DNA of 15,989 bases, taken from the NCBI GenBank assembly GCA_013334545.1, contig JAAXXJ010000040.1:1-15989 (forward strand), read 5' to 3'. The notes under the pieces are model-generated. The model saw only the letters and a program-made list of their open reading frames with translations. It made no database searches and was not told the origin of the DNA. This document shows, in pieces, positions 8,555 to 15,816 of the stretch. A program made the position numbers and the translations under genes. The stretch's first letter is position 1. Each line of letters starts with the position of its first letter. This DNA comes from Nitrospirota bacterium (GTDB taxonomy: Bacteria; Nitrospirota; UBA9217).

Positions 8555-8824
8555 CTATGCCGCCTTTGCATGGAACGCCTTGATCTCAGCGGGAGTGAAC
8601 TTATCAACCTTGGTGATGCATGCCGACTCCTGCAGGAACCCCGGCACCATGGCGAGAGCGTCGCTCAGGTTCTTCACGTCCACGATGGCATAGCCGGTGT
8701 GATCGCCTTCTTTGCATCCATAGACGAACTTGTCCAGGATGCCGGATCCCCTCGCCAGCACTTCATCGAGGGCGCGCGTACAATCCGCCGGGTCATGCCG
8801 TGAAGCAATGAGATATTTTGTCAT
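8555..8824 (-). CDS. Small protein of unknown function (89 aa)
   Basis: I do not recognise the family with confidence. The start at 8824 (MTKYLIASRHDPADC) has GGAGG about 9 nt upstream and a strong promoter at 8892-8920, so this is a real gene. The chain is soluble and alternates strand, helix, strand: strand TKYLIASRH at 2-10, helix of about 12-25, strands around 30-36 and 44-51, helix 53-65, strand 67-74 and a C-terminal helix. This pattern suggests a ferredoxin-like dimeric alpha/beta barrel of about 90 residues, as in muconolactone-isomerase-like or GYD-type proteins. Cys15, Cys37 and Cys69 are present. It diverges from the aconitase gene and may share control with it, but no role in that pathway is shown. 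Confidence 0.8.
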   Translation of the reverse strand: MTKYLIASRHDPADCTRALDEVLARGSGILDKFVYGCKEGDHTGYAIVDVKNLSDALAMVPGFLQESACITKVDKFTPAEIKAFHAKAA

Positions 8825-8891
8825 AACCCTTTCCCTCCTTTGCCACATCCGTTTCTCCGAAAGAGGACGTTTAGACTCCTCTTACATCGGT

Positions 8892-8920
8892 ATGATACCT
8901 CTCCCGGCCTTTGCTGTCAA
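8892..8920 (-). promoter_or_regulatory. Strong sigma70-like promoter of the 89-aa gene
   Basis: On the minus strand TTGACA (8920-8915), a 17-nt spacer and TATCAT (8897-8892) match consensus at 6/6 and 5/6. Transcription would start near 8885, leaving a leader of about 60 nt. It is one of the two strongest promoters in the window. Confidence 0.8.
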
Positions 8921-8962
8921 CGGCATTGGTGACGGTTTGGCCCCCATTCGGCAGGGGAAATG

Positions 8963-8971
8963 TGGTAAAAT
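8963..8971 (+). promoter_or_regulatory. Extended -10 promoter of the aconitase gene
   Basis: TGG (8963-8965) followed by TAAAAT (8966-8971) is an extended -10 box. No convincing -35 is found 16-18 nt upstream, which is compatible with the extended type or with an activator. The transcript would start near 8978, with a leader of about 48 nt that holds two hairpins. Confidence 0.45.
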
Positions 8972-8985
8972 TATTTAGAGGACAA

Positions 8986-9025
8986 AACGGAGTCATTTGC
9001 TCCGTTATCGCGGGCGGCAAACGCC
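8986..9025 (+). promoter_or_regulatory. Two stem-loops in the aconitase leader
   Basis: AACGGAG (8986-8992) pairs with CTCCGTT (9000-9006) as a perfect 7-bp stem with a 7-nt loop. GGCG (9013-9016) pairs with CGCC (9022-9025) around GCAAA and ends at the base before the ATG. There is no normal Shine-Dalgarno sequence. The arrangement suggests translational control or an operator, but neither is shown. Confidence 0.45.
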
Positions 9026-10975
9026 ATGAAAAAGAACGTGACCCATAAAATATTGGAAGCCCACCTGGTCGAGGGTCAGCTGGTGCCGGGAACGGAGATC
9101 GCCATCACGATCGACCAGACCCTGCTGCAGGACGCCACCGGGACGCTTGCCCTGCTCGAGTTCGAAGCCTTTGGCCTGGACCGGGTGAAGGTGGGGCTGG
9201 CAGCACAGTACGTGGACCACAACCTCCTGCAGACGGACAACAAGAACGCCGACGACCACAAGTTCCTCCAGACCGCTGCAGCGCGGTACGGCATCCATTT
9301 CAGCAAGCCCGGCAACGGCGTGTCGCACCAGGTGCACATGGAGCGTTTCGGGGTCCCGGGCAAAACGCTGCTGGGCTCGGACAGCCATACACCGGGAGCG
9401 GCGGGTGTGTCGGTGCTCGGCATCGGTGCAGGCGGTCTCGATGTCGCGCTCGCCATGGCGGGCTCTCCCTACTATCTGACCTGCCCCAAGGTGCTCGGCG
9501 TGACGCTCACGGGCAGCCTTCCCGACTGGGTGAGCGCCAAGGATGTGGTCCTTGAGATGCTTCGCAGATACGATGTGAAGGGCTGCGTGGGGATGATCAT
9601 CGAGTATTCTGGCCCGGGAGTAGCTTCGCTTTCCGCCACGGACCGAGAGACCATCGGGAACATGGGCACCGAGACCGGGGCCACGACCTCGATCTTTCCG
9701 TCCGACGAGCGCACACGGGAGTATCTGGAGGCGCAGGGGAGGGGAGCGGCCTGGGTCCGGCTCGCGGCCGACGAAGGCGCCGAATACGATGAGCGGACCG
9801 AGATCGACCTGTCGCAGCTCGAACCGCTGATCGCGAAGCCGTCGTCGCCGGGTAATGTGGTGCCTGTCCGTGAAGTGGCCGGCATCAAGGTGAACCAGGC
9901 CATTGTGGGCAGCAGCGTGAACTCGTCCTTTCGGGACCTCATGGTGGCGGCGAAAATGCTCGAAGGCAGGAGGGTCCATGCCGAGGTCAATTTCCATGTG
10001 AACCCCGGGAGCAGGCAGGTGATCGAGAACGTGGCGCAGCAGGGCGGGCTTATTTCGTTCCTGACGTCGGGCGCGCGCGTGCACGAACCCGGATGCCAGG
10101 GCTGCATCGGCATGGGGCAGGCCCCGGGTACCGGCGAGGTAAGCCTTCGCACGTTCCCGCGGAACTTTCCCGGGAGGAGCGGCACGCAGGACGATAAAGT
10201 CTATCTCTGTTCGCCCGAGACCGCGACCGCGGCAGCCATCTCCGGCGTCATCACGGACCCACGGGACCTTGCTCAAGAGATGACGTATCCGCGGATCGAG
10301 GACCCGAAAAAATATATCATCGACGAACGATCGATCATCTTCCCGTCTGATGGACTGCGGGAGACCGCCGTGGTGACCGGACCGAACATTAAGCCGCTGC
10401 CGGCCCTTGATGCCCTTCCGGAGACCCTTGCAGCCGAGGTCGTGCTGAAGACCGGTGACAACATCTCGACGGACGCGATCATGCCTGCGGGGAACAAGGT
10501 CCTGCCATTGCGCTCGAACATCGAGGCCATCAGCGAATACGTCTTCTCCGCGGTGGACCCGGGCTTCGCTCAAGAGGCAAGAACGAGGGGCACTGTCGTG
10601 GTCATCGGAGGCGTGAACTACGGCCAGGGTTCGAGCCGGGAGCACGCGGCATTGGCGCCCCGGTTCCTCGGCGTGCGCGCCAAGATCGTGAAGAGCTTCG
10701 CCCGGATCCATAAGACCAACCTCTGCAACTTTGGCATCCTGCCGCTTACGTTCAAAGATCCCGCAGACTATGATAAGATTACGGAAGGTATGCAGGTCGT
10801 TCTCCGGGACATCCGGGGGCGCATTGCACGGGGCGACCGGGATATCCCGGTGGACGTGGACGGCAAGACCATCATGACGGTTCTGGACGTGTCGGACCGG
10901 CAGCGTCAGCACCTGCTTGCTGGCGGGACGCTGAATTACGTGAGGAAGCAGATCGGAGCGAAACAAAACTCTTGA
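9026..10975 (+). CDS. Aconitate hydratase, single-chain Aquifex-type
   Basis: A 649-aa aconitase, shorter than the ~890-aa AcnA type, interconverting citrate and isocitrate. The N-terminus THKILEAHLVEG, GSDSHTPGAAG at 117-127 and IGAGGLDVA at 133-141 mark domains 1-3. GCQGCIGMGQAP at 356-367 carries two cluster cysteines (C357, C360). RNFPGRSG at 379-386 and the swivel-domain loop NYGQGSSREHAA at 531-542 hold substrate residues. The oddity is at 293-301: the motif that normally reads GSCTN reads GSSVN, so the third [4Fe-4S] cysteine is Ser297. A Cys at 395 (YLCSPETA) is unusual and might take its place. Start MKKNVTHKIL fits the family although the leader has no clear Shine-Dalgarno. Citrate synthase follows after 54 nt. 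Confidence 0.9.
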   Translation: MKKNVTHKILEAHLVEGQLVPGTEIAITIDQTLLQDATGTLALLEFEAFGLDRVKVGLAAQYVDHNLLQTDNKNADDHKFLQTAAARYGIHFSKPGNGVSHQVHMERFGVPGKTLLGSDSHTPGAAGVSVLGIGAGGLDVALAMAGSPYYLTCPKVLGVTLTGSLPDWVSAKDVVLEMLRRYDVKGCVGMIIEYSGPGVASLSATDRETIGNMGTETGATTSIFPSDERTREYLEAQGRGAAWVRLAADEGAEYDERTEIDLSQLEPLIAKPSSPGNVVPVREVAGIKVNQAIVGSSVNSSFRDLMVAAKMLEGRRVHAEVNFHVNPGSRQVIENVAQQGGLISFLTSGARVHEPGCQGCIGMGQAPGTGEVSLRTFPRNFPGRSGTQDDKVYLCSPETATAAAISGVITDPRDLAQEMTYPRIEDPKKYIIDERSIIFPSDGLRETAVVTGPNIKPLPALDALPETLAAEVVLKTGDNISTDAIMPAGNKVLPLRSNIEAISEYVFSAVDPGFAQEARTRGTVVVIGGVNYGQGSSREHAALAPRFLGVRAKIVKSFARIHKTNLCNFGILPLTFKDPADYDKITEGMQVVLRDIRGRIARGDRDIPVDVDGKTIMTVLDVSDRQRQHLLAGGTLNYVRKQIGAKQNS

Positions 10976-11029
10976 CGGGTCAGGAGCGGATTTAAAGAAC
11001 GATACGCGAGGATGAACGGGGAGAATTGC

Positions 11030-12220
11030 ATGGTGGAAACTGGGAAGACAAAGAACATCGGCCTGCGCGGCATCAAGGTCGCAGACACCAGGATCAGCGA
11101 TGTCGACGGCGAGCATGGGATCCTGATCTACCGGGGCTACCCGATCGAGGAACTGGCGGAGCACTCGACCTTCGAAGAGACAACCTATCTTCTGCTCCAC
11201 GACCGGATGCCGAACGAAGAGCAGTTCGCCGATTTCAAGAAGAGGCTCGCCGAGGCGCGGGAGCTGCCGTCATTCGTCCTTGACAGCGTCAGGAAGCTGC
11301 CGACGTCGGCCCCGCCCATGGATGTGCTCCAGGCATCCATCCCGCTCCTGGGCATGGCCGACCCTGAACTGCAGGACGAGTCCCGCGAGGCGAACATCTC
11401 CAAGGCGATCAGGCTGATCGCGCGCATTCCCATGATCGGTGCCGGATGGGACCGGATCCGCAACGGGCATGATCCGCTGCCGGCGGACGAAACGCTGTCG
11501 CATGCGGGGAATTTCCTGTGGCTCCTGAAGGGTGCGTATCCCGATCCCGAGATCGCCCATGACCTCGACACGGCCCTCATCCTGCATGCCGACCACTCGT
11601 TCAACGCATCGACCTTCGCGTGCCGCGCCGTCGTCTCGACGCGGGCTCACATGTACGCGGGCGTGGCTGCAGGCGTCGGCGCCCTGTCCGGAAGCCTTCA
11701 CGGAGGCGCCAACGCTCAGGTGATGAAGATGCTGGATGAGCTGGAGCGGTCAGGGGAGAAGGACGTCCCCCGCTGGGTGCAGAAGCAGCTGGACAATCAC
11801 GCGAAGATCATGGGCATGGGCCATGCGGTGTACAAGACAACGGACCCGCGGGCGAAGTTCCTGAAGAACATGTGCTTCCGCCTGGGGAACAAGCTGGGCC
11901 AGGAGCATTGGTGCCGGCTGTCGACGGTGATCGAGGAGACGGCTGTTGCCGAGTTCGCGAAACGGGGCAAGACCACGATCAAGCCGAATGTGGATTTCTA
12001 CAGCGCTCCGGTCTACCACATGATGGGTTTTCCAGGCGACCTGATGACGCCGCTCTTCGCCGTGTCCCGGATCGCAGGCTGGGCCTCCCATATCATCGAG
12101 GAGAAGTTCGGCGATGCTCACGGCGAGAAGCCGGCGCTGTACCGGCCGTCGTCGGAATACAGCGGCCACTACTGCGGGAATGAGGCGTGCACATACAGGC
12201 CGATCGAGCTCAGAAAATAG
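11030..12220 (+). CDS. gltA: Citrate synthase
   Basis: This 396-aa enzyme condenses acetyl-CoA and oxaloacetate to citrate. The start at 11030 (MVETGKTKNIG) is chosen because GGGAG lies 7 nt upstream; the ATG at 11012 has its GAGG directly abutting and is less likely. Key sites are LHADHSFNASTF at 185-196, GSLHGGAN at 221-228 (H224), MGHAVYKTTDPRAKFL at 263-278 (H265) and PNVDFYSAPVYHMMG at 320-334 (catalytic D322). RPSSEY and the final YRPIELR are standard C-terminal motifs of the short (~380-aa) citrate synthase type, which also includes 2-methylcitrate synthase. The adjacent aconitase and absence of prpB/prpD favour citrate synthase. It lies 54 nt after aconitase and 73 nt before the aldehyde dehydrogenase, so these three are probably one operon. 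Confidence 0.93.
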   Translation: MVETGKTKNIGLRGIKVADTRISDVDGEHGILIYRGYPIEELAEHSTFEETTYLLLHDRMPNEEQFADFKKRLAEARELPSFVLDSVRKLPTSAPPMDVLQASIPLLGMADPELQDESREANISKAIRLIARIPMIGAGWDRIRNGHDPLPADETLSHAGNFLWLLKGAYPDPEIAHDLDTALILHADHSFNASTFACRAVVSTRAHMYAGVAAGVGALSGSLHGGANAQVMKMLDELERSGEKDVPRWVQKQLDNHAKIMGMGHAVYKTTDPRAKFLKNMCFRLGNKLGQEHWCRLSTVIEETAVAEFAKRGKTTIKPNVDFYSAPVYHMMGFPGDLMTPLFAVSRIAGWASHIIEEKFGDAHGEKPALYRPSSEYSGHYCGNEACTYRPIELRK

Positions 12221-12293
12221 CAAAGACCGGCCATGGTGAAGGACGGGCGTTCTTTTCCGGGGCCGGATGACGTACATCGTTAGGGAGGACGCA

Positions 12294-13808
12294 ATGGCAT
12301 CGAAGAAATCAGCGAAGAAGAAAGCAACGGCTTCAAGGACCGCCAAGAAAAGAACGGCAAAGCATACAACAAAGCGAGCGTCCCCGAACAGGGGGGTGAA
12401 CAAAATGAAGACAAGCATGGTGAAAACAAGAAAGGAGCAGAGCAAAAAGCTCCTGTCGATCAATCCGTACACGGAAGAAGTGATGCATGAGTTCCTGGTC
12501 ATGTCCAAGTCCGAAGTGGAAGGCACGATCGCGAGATCGCGCCAGGCGCTGGCCCGCTGGCGGGAGGTGCCGGTCGCGCAGCGGACGGCCCTGCTCATCA
12601 GGCTCGCCTCGGTGCTGAGGGAGGAAAAGCGGAGCTACGCAACGCTGATCACCCAGGAGATGGGAAAGCCCATCAAGGACGCCATAGCCGAGGTGGAGAA
12701 ATGTGCCGTGCTGAGCGAGTATTATGCCGCGAACGCCGAGCGGTTCCTCGCGCCCGAGATGGTCGCGACGGATGCGAAGAAGAGCTACATTGCCTTCGAG
12801 CCGCTGGGCGTCATCCTCGCCATTGAACCCTGGAATTTCCCGTTCTGGCAGGTCTTCCGGGTCGGCGTGCCCGGCGTCGCAGCGGGGAACGTGGTGCTGC
12901 TGAAGCACGCATCGAACGTCCCCATGACGGCTCTCGCCATCGAGGATGCCTTCCGCAAGGCCGGCTTCCCGGAGAACGTGTTCACGACGCTGCTGATCAC
13001 GTCGCAGGCAGCCATGCAGCTCATCGATGACGACCTGGTCGACGCCGTGTCGCTCACCGGCAGCAACCGGGCCGGCGAAGAGGTCGGGAGCCGGGCCGGC
13101 AGGCAGATCAAGAGCCTGGTGCTGGAGCTCGGCGGGTCCGATCCGTTCATCGTCCTGGACGACGCGGATGTCGAGAAGGCGGCACGGACAGCGGCGAACG
13201 CGCGCATGGTCAACAGCGGCCAGAGCTGCATCGCGGCAAAGCGGTTCATCGTGATGGATAGCGTGGCAGAGGAATTCACCAAGCACTTCACCGCACGGCT
13301 CCGGGAGCTCAAGATGGGCGATCCCATGGACGAGGCAACGGATATCGGGCCGGTGGCGCGGAAGGACATTCTGAGCAGCCTGAAGGACCAGCTCAGGGAC
13401 GCGAAGATCAAAGGCGCGAAGACCATCGAGCTGCCCCAGCCGTACACAAAGGGGTACTTCTGCGCGCCCTGCGTGGTGTTGAAGGCCACGCCGGACATGC
13501 AGGTCTTGAAGGACGAGGTCTTCGGGCCTATCGCGCCGATCGTCATCGTGAAGACCGAGGACGAGGCTGTTGCCGTGGCCAACAGGACCGAGTACGGGCT
13601 CGGCGCAGCCATCTGGAGCCGGGACACGGCGCGGGCAGAGCGGCTCGCGAAGCGGATCGAGGCAGGCTTCGTCGCCATCAATGACTTCGTGAGGTCCGAT
13701 CCGCGGCTGCCCTTCGGCGGCGTGAAGAAGTCCGGCGTGGGGCGCGAGCTGTCGTACTACGGATTGAAGGAGCTGGTGAACATCAAGACGGTGGTGGTGC
13801 GGGAGTAG
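12294..13808 (+). CDS. Succinate-semialdehyde-type aldehyde dehydrogenase with histone-like basic N-terminal tail
   Basis: The enzyme domain (from about residue 53) matches the GabD1-like succinate-semialdehyde dehydrogenase group, which makes succinate with NAD(P). Motifs are EPWNFPFWQVFR at 178-189, LLKHASNVP at 202-210, SLTGSNRAGEEVG at 253-265, LELGGSDPFIVLDDAD at 277-292 with general base E278, and GQSCIAAKRF at 309-318 with nucleophile C312. Start 12294 has GGGAGG 5 nt upstream and gives 504 aa. Residues 1-52 (MASKKSAKKKATASRTAKKR...) carry 15 Lys and 5 Arg with one acidic residue, like the KAT-rich tails of bacterial histone-H1-like proteins, and are absent from ordinary family members. 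A second in-frame ATG at 12405 has GGGGGGTG 6 nt upstream, so a normal 467-aa form may also be made. The substrate is inferred from subgroup and neighbours. Confidence 0.88.
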   Translation: MASKKSAKKKATASRTAKKRTAKHTTKRASPNRGVNKMKTSMVKTRKEQSKKLLSINPYTEEVMHEFLVMSKSEVEGTIARSRQALARWREVPVAQRTALLIRLASVLREEKRSYATLITQEMGKPIKDAIAEVEKCAVLSEYYAANAERFLAPEMVATDAKKSYIAFEPLGVILAIEPWNFPFWQVFRVGVPGVAAGNVVLLKHASNVPMTALAIEDAFRKAGFPENVFTTLLITSQAAMQLIDDDLVDAVSLTGSNRAGEEVGSRAGRQIKSLVLELGGSDPFIVLDDADVEKAARTAANARMVNSGQSCIAAKRFIVMDSVAEEFTKHFTARLRELKMGDPMDEATDIGPVARKDILSSLKDQLRDAKIKGAKTIELPQPYTKGYFCAPCVVLKATPDMQVLKDEVFGPIAPIVIVKTEDEAVAVANRTEYGLGAAIWSRDTARAERLAKRIEAGFVAINDFVRSDPRLPFGGVKKSGVGRELSYYGLKELVNIKTVVVRE

Positions 13809-13814
13809 AATCCG

Positions 13815-13882
13815 GACGCGGAGACGCGGGGACGGGGAGAAGAACCTTTTGGACGCGGATCTACGCGGATGAACGCGGATAA
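13815..13882 (+). repeat. Composite post-stop repeat element after the aldehyde dehydrogenase
   Basis: Starting 6 nt after the stop, 8-nt units GACGCGGA, GACGCGGG and GACGGGGA (13815-13840) are followed by the linker GAAGAACCTTTT and three 10-nt units ending CGCGGAT (13852-13880). It is the least diverged copy of the composite element. The last unit contains the ATG used by the 67-aa ORF. Confidence 0.75.
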
Positions 13883-14126
13883 TACTAAAGCAACGACACC
13901 GAATGAACAGCATGGTCCTGTCTGGAAATGCAGATGCCCCTGCCATAAACCGGGACCGCTGCTAGAACATCCGGTGCCTTGCTGTACGCCATGTCCTCAT
14001 TGTAAGAAGCTGGTCGCACGAGGGATTTTGCCAGAGCATATAAAAAAATGTAAGAATTGTGAGAAGAAGTAGTGCGGGTCTAGCCGCCTTTATTATAGCT
14101 CTTATCCGCGTTCATCCGCGTCCAAA
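13851..14126. repeat. Inverted repeat enclosing the Cys-rich ORF
   Basis: The left arm 13851-13882 has three CGCGGAT decamers. The right arm 14101-14126, read on the minus strand, gives TTTGGACGCGGAT then GAACGCGGATAAG: the same sequence with one decamer fewer. The arms enclose about 218 bp holding a single small ORF. The layout is MITE-like, but no target duplication is seen. Confidence 0.65.
13869..14072 (+). CDS. Putative 67-aa Cys-rich metal-binding protein
   Basis: I do not recognise a family. The chain has nine Cys (21, 23, 25, 38, 39, 42, 45, 61, 64) plus His26, His34, His44 and His57, arranged as CxCxCH, CCxxCxxC and a final CxxC. This looks like a small zinc- or iron-binding ribbon protein, and the spacing is unlikely in random sequence. 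The only ATG lies inside the last unit of the upstream repeat (MNAD is repeat-encoded), and there is no Shine-Dalgarno, so translation is uncertain. Base composition is clearly more AT-rich than the neighbours. A weak 4-bp stem GCGG/CCGC followed by a T-rich stretch lies 2 nt after the stop. It separates the aldehyde dehydrogenase from the TPP enzyme. Confidence 0.5.
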   Translation: MNADNTKATTPNEQHGPVWKCRCPCHKPGPLLEHPVPCCTPCPHCKKLVARGILPEHIKKCKNCEKK

Positions 14127-14142
14127 CTGGTTGTTGTTTTTT

Positions 14143-14156
14143 GTGCCTCTGTGGTG
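14143..14156 (+). repeat. GCCTCTGTGGTGAA repeat phrase abutting the TPP enzyme ribosome site
   Basis: This is a copy of the CTCTGTGGT phrase, the reverse of the ACCACAGAG type at 1164-1182. It runs directly into GAAAGGAG, the ribosome-binding site of the TPP enzyme gene, so the repeat is part of that gene's leader. Confidence 0.5.
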
Positions 14157-14166
14157 AAAGGAGTCT

Positions 14167-15798
14167 ATGAAAGCATCGGACCTGTTCGTCAGGCAGCTTG
14201 AGGAAGAGGGCGTCGAGTTCATCTTCGGCCTCCCCGGCGAGGAGAACCTCGACTTCCTCGAATCGCTTCGCACTTCGCACATCAGGCTCGTCGTCACGCG
14301 GCACGAGCAAGCAGCTGCATTCATGGCCGCGACCTACGGCAGGCTCACGGGCAAGGCGGGGGTCTGCTTTTCCACGCTTGGTCCCGGCGCCACGAACCTC
14401 GTCACCGGCATCGCCCACGCGCAGCTCATCGGCGCTCCGCTCGTCGCCATCACCGGCCAGAAGGCGATCCGCGACAACTGGCAGGCCTCCTTCCAGCTCA
14501 TTGATGTTGTCAGCATGATGAAACCGATCACCAAGAGCGCCGAGACCATAGCCGACCCGGGTACCATCCCGACGGTGGTCCGGAACGCGTTCAAGCACGC
14601 CCAGGCCGAACGGCCGGGCGCGGTCCACATCGAACTGCCCGAGGACGTGGCCGGAAGCGACACCGAGGCGAAGGTCCAGAAAGCGGCCCGCGTGCGCAGG
14701 CCGGACCCCGATGTCCCTACGATCGAAGGCGCCGCGGAGCTTATCAATGCCTCCAAACATCCGCTGCTCATCCTTTCCGCCGGAGCGAACCGAAAGCTGA
14801 TCTGGAAGGAGCTCCGGGAGTTCGTGGAGAGCACCGGTATCTATGTGGTGCACACCCAGATGGGAAAGGGCGTGCTGTCCGACGACTCGTCCTACAGTCT
14901 CTTCGCGACGGGCATACACAAGCGGGACTATGTGAACTGCGGCATCGACCGGGCCGACCTCATCATTACCGTGGGCTACAGCATTGTCGAGTACCCGCCC
15001 TATGTTTGGAACCCGGGGCTGGACAAGAAGATCATCCACATCGACTTCGTCGAGGCCAACGTGGACCGGTACTACGATCCCCAGTTCGAGGTGGTCGGTG
15101 ATGTATCGGTTGCGCTCCGGCAGCTCGCGGCGAAGGTGCGCCGCCGGGAGGATTCGCTGTTCAGGGGACTCCGATCGTTCCTGCTCGACAAGCTCTCGGC
15201 GTCCTGCGACCGGAACTATCCGCTCCTGCCGCAGGAGATCGTCTGCCATGTGCGGAAGGCGCTCGCGGCGGACGACATCCTGACCTTGGATAACGGCATC
15301 TACAAGCTCTGGTTCTCGCGGCTCTATCGCACTTTCAAGCCCAACACCTTCATCCTCGACAACGCCCTCGCGACCATGGGCGCGGGTCTGCCCGCGGCCA
15401 TCGCGGCGAAGCTAGTCCATCCGGAGCGCCGGGTGCTGGCCGTGGTCGGCGACGGTGGGTTCATGATGAACGCCCAGGAGCTCGAGACGGCGGTTCGGCT
15501 GAACGTGCCGGTCGTCGTGCTGATCGTGAACGACAACGCCTTCGGATTCATCAAGTGGAAGCAGCGGAACGCGGGATTCCCGGACTTCGGCCTGGACTAC
15601 ACGAACCCGGACTTCGTCAAGTTCGCCGAGGCGCATGGCGCCGCGGGCATCAAGGTCGGCAGGGGCGACGATCTCGGCGAGATCCTGAAGAAGGCATTTG
15701 AGTTGCAGAAGGTCACGGTCATCGAGTGCCCGGTGGACTACTCGGTGAACTATGAGGCGTTCTCGAAGGAGATCGAGGACTTCGTGTGCGAGATGTGA
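14167..15798 (+). CDS. TPP-dependent enzyme of the acetolactate synthase family, candidate 2-oxoglutarate decarboxylase
   Basis: The 543-aa chain has the three-domain layout of ThDP decarboxylases. The pyrimidine-binding domain has catalytic E47 in TRHEQAAAF, FSTLGPGATNLVTG at 68-81 and GAVHIELPEDV at 151-161. The central domain spans about 186-325 (ILSAGANRK; LIITVGYSIVEYPP at 265-278). The pyrophosphate-binding domain has GDGGFMMNAQELETAV at 428-443 and closing NDN at 455-457. Start 14167 follows AAAGGAG. Such proteins are usually labelled acetolactate synthase large subunit. However, no ilvN, ilvC or alsD is near, the partner upstream is a succinate-semialdehyde-type dehydrogenase, and the neighbourhood is the TCA cycle. 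The cyanobacterial 2-oxoglutarate decarboxylase (Synechococcus PCC 7002) is a member of this same family beside its own SSADH. The exact substrate is inferred; acetolactate synthase remains possible. Confidence 0.85.
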   Translation: MKASDLFVRQLEEEGVEFIFGLPGEENLDFLESLRTSHIRLVVTRHEQAAAFMAATYGRLTGKAGVCFSTLGPGATNLVTGIAHAQLIGAPLVAITGQKAIRDNWQASFQLIDVVSMMKPITKSAETIADPGTIPTVVRNAFKHAQAERPGAVHIELPEDVAGSDTEAKVQKAARVRRPDPDVPTIEGAAELINASKHPLLILSAGANRKLIWKELREFVESTGIYVVHTQMGKGVLSDDSSYSLFATGIHKRDYVNCGIDRADLIITVGYSIVEYPPYVWNPGLDKKIIHIDFVEANVDRYYDPQFEVVGDVSVALRQLAAKVRRREDSLFRGLRSFLLDKLSASCDRNYPLLPQEIVCHVRKALAADDILTLDNGIYKLWFSRLYRTFKPNTFILDNALATMGAGLPAAIAAKLVHPERRVLAVVGDGGFMMNAQELETAVRLNVPVVVLIVNDNAFGFIKWKQRNAGFPDFGLDYTNPDFVKFAEAHGAAGIKVGRGDDLGEILKKAFELQKVTVIECPVDYSVNYEAFSKEIEDFVCEM

Positions 15799-15816
15799 CC
15801 CTGTATCAGTGTGGAG

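Noticed and set aside
9005..11200. A 731-codon minus-strand open frame opposite aconitase
   Set aside because: Long antisense frames are common in GC-rich genes with strong third-position bias; the sense strand encodes an obvious aconitase.
12227..12266. Terminator between citrate synthase and the aldehyde dehydrogenase (CCGGCC / GGCCGG)
   Set aside because: The 6-bp arms are separated by 28 nt and no T-run follows; read-through into the next gene is more likely.
12333..13946. A 537-codon minus-strand open frame opposite the aldehyde dehydrogenase
   Set aside because: Same antisense effect; His/Arg/Asp-rich composition and no fold pattern.
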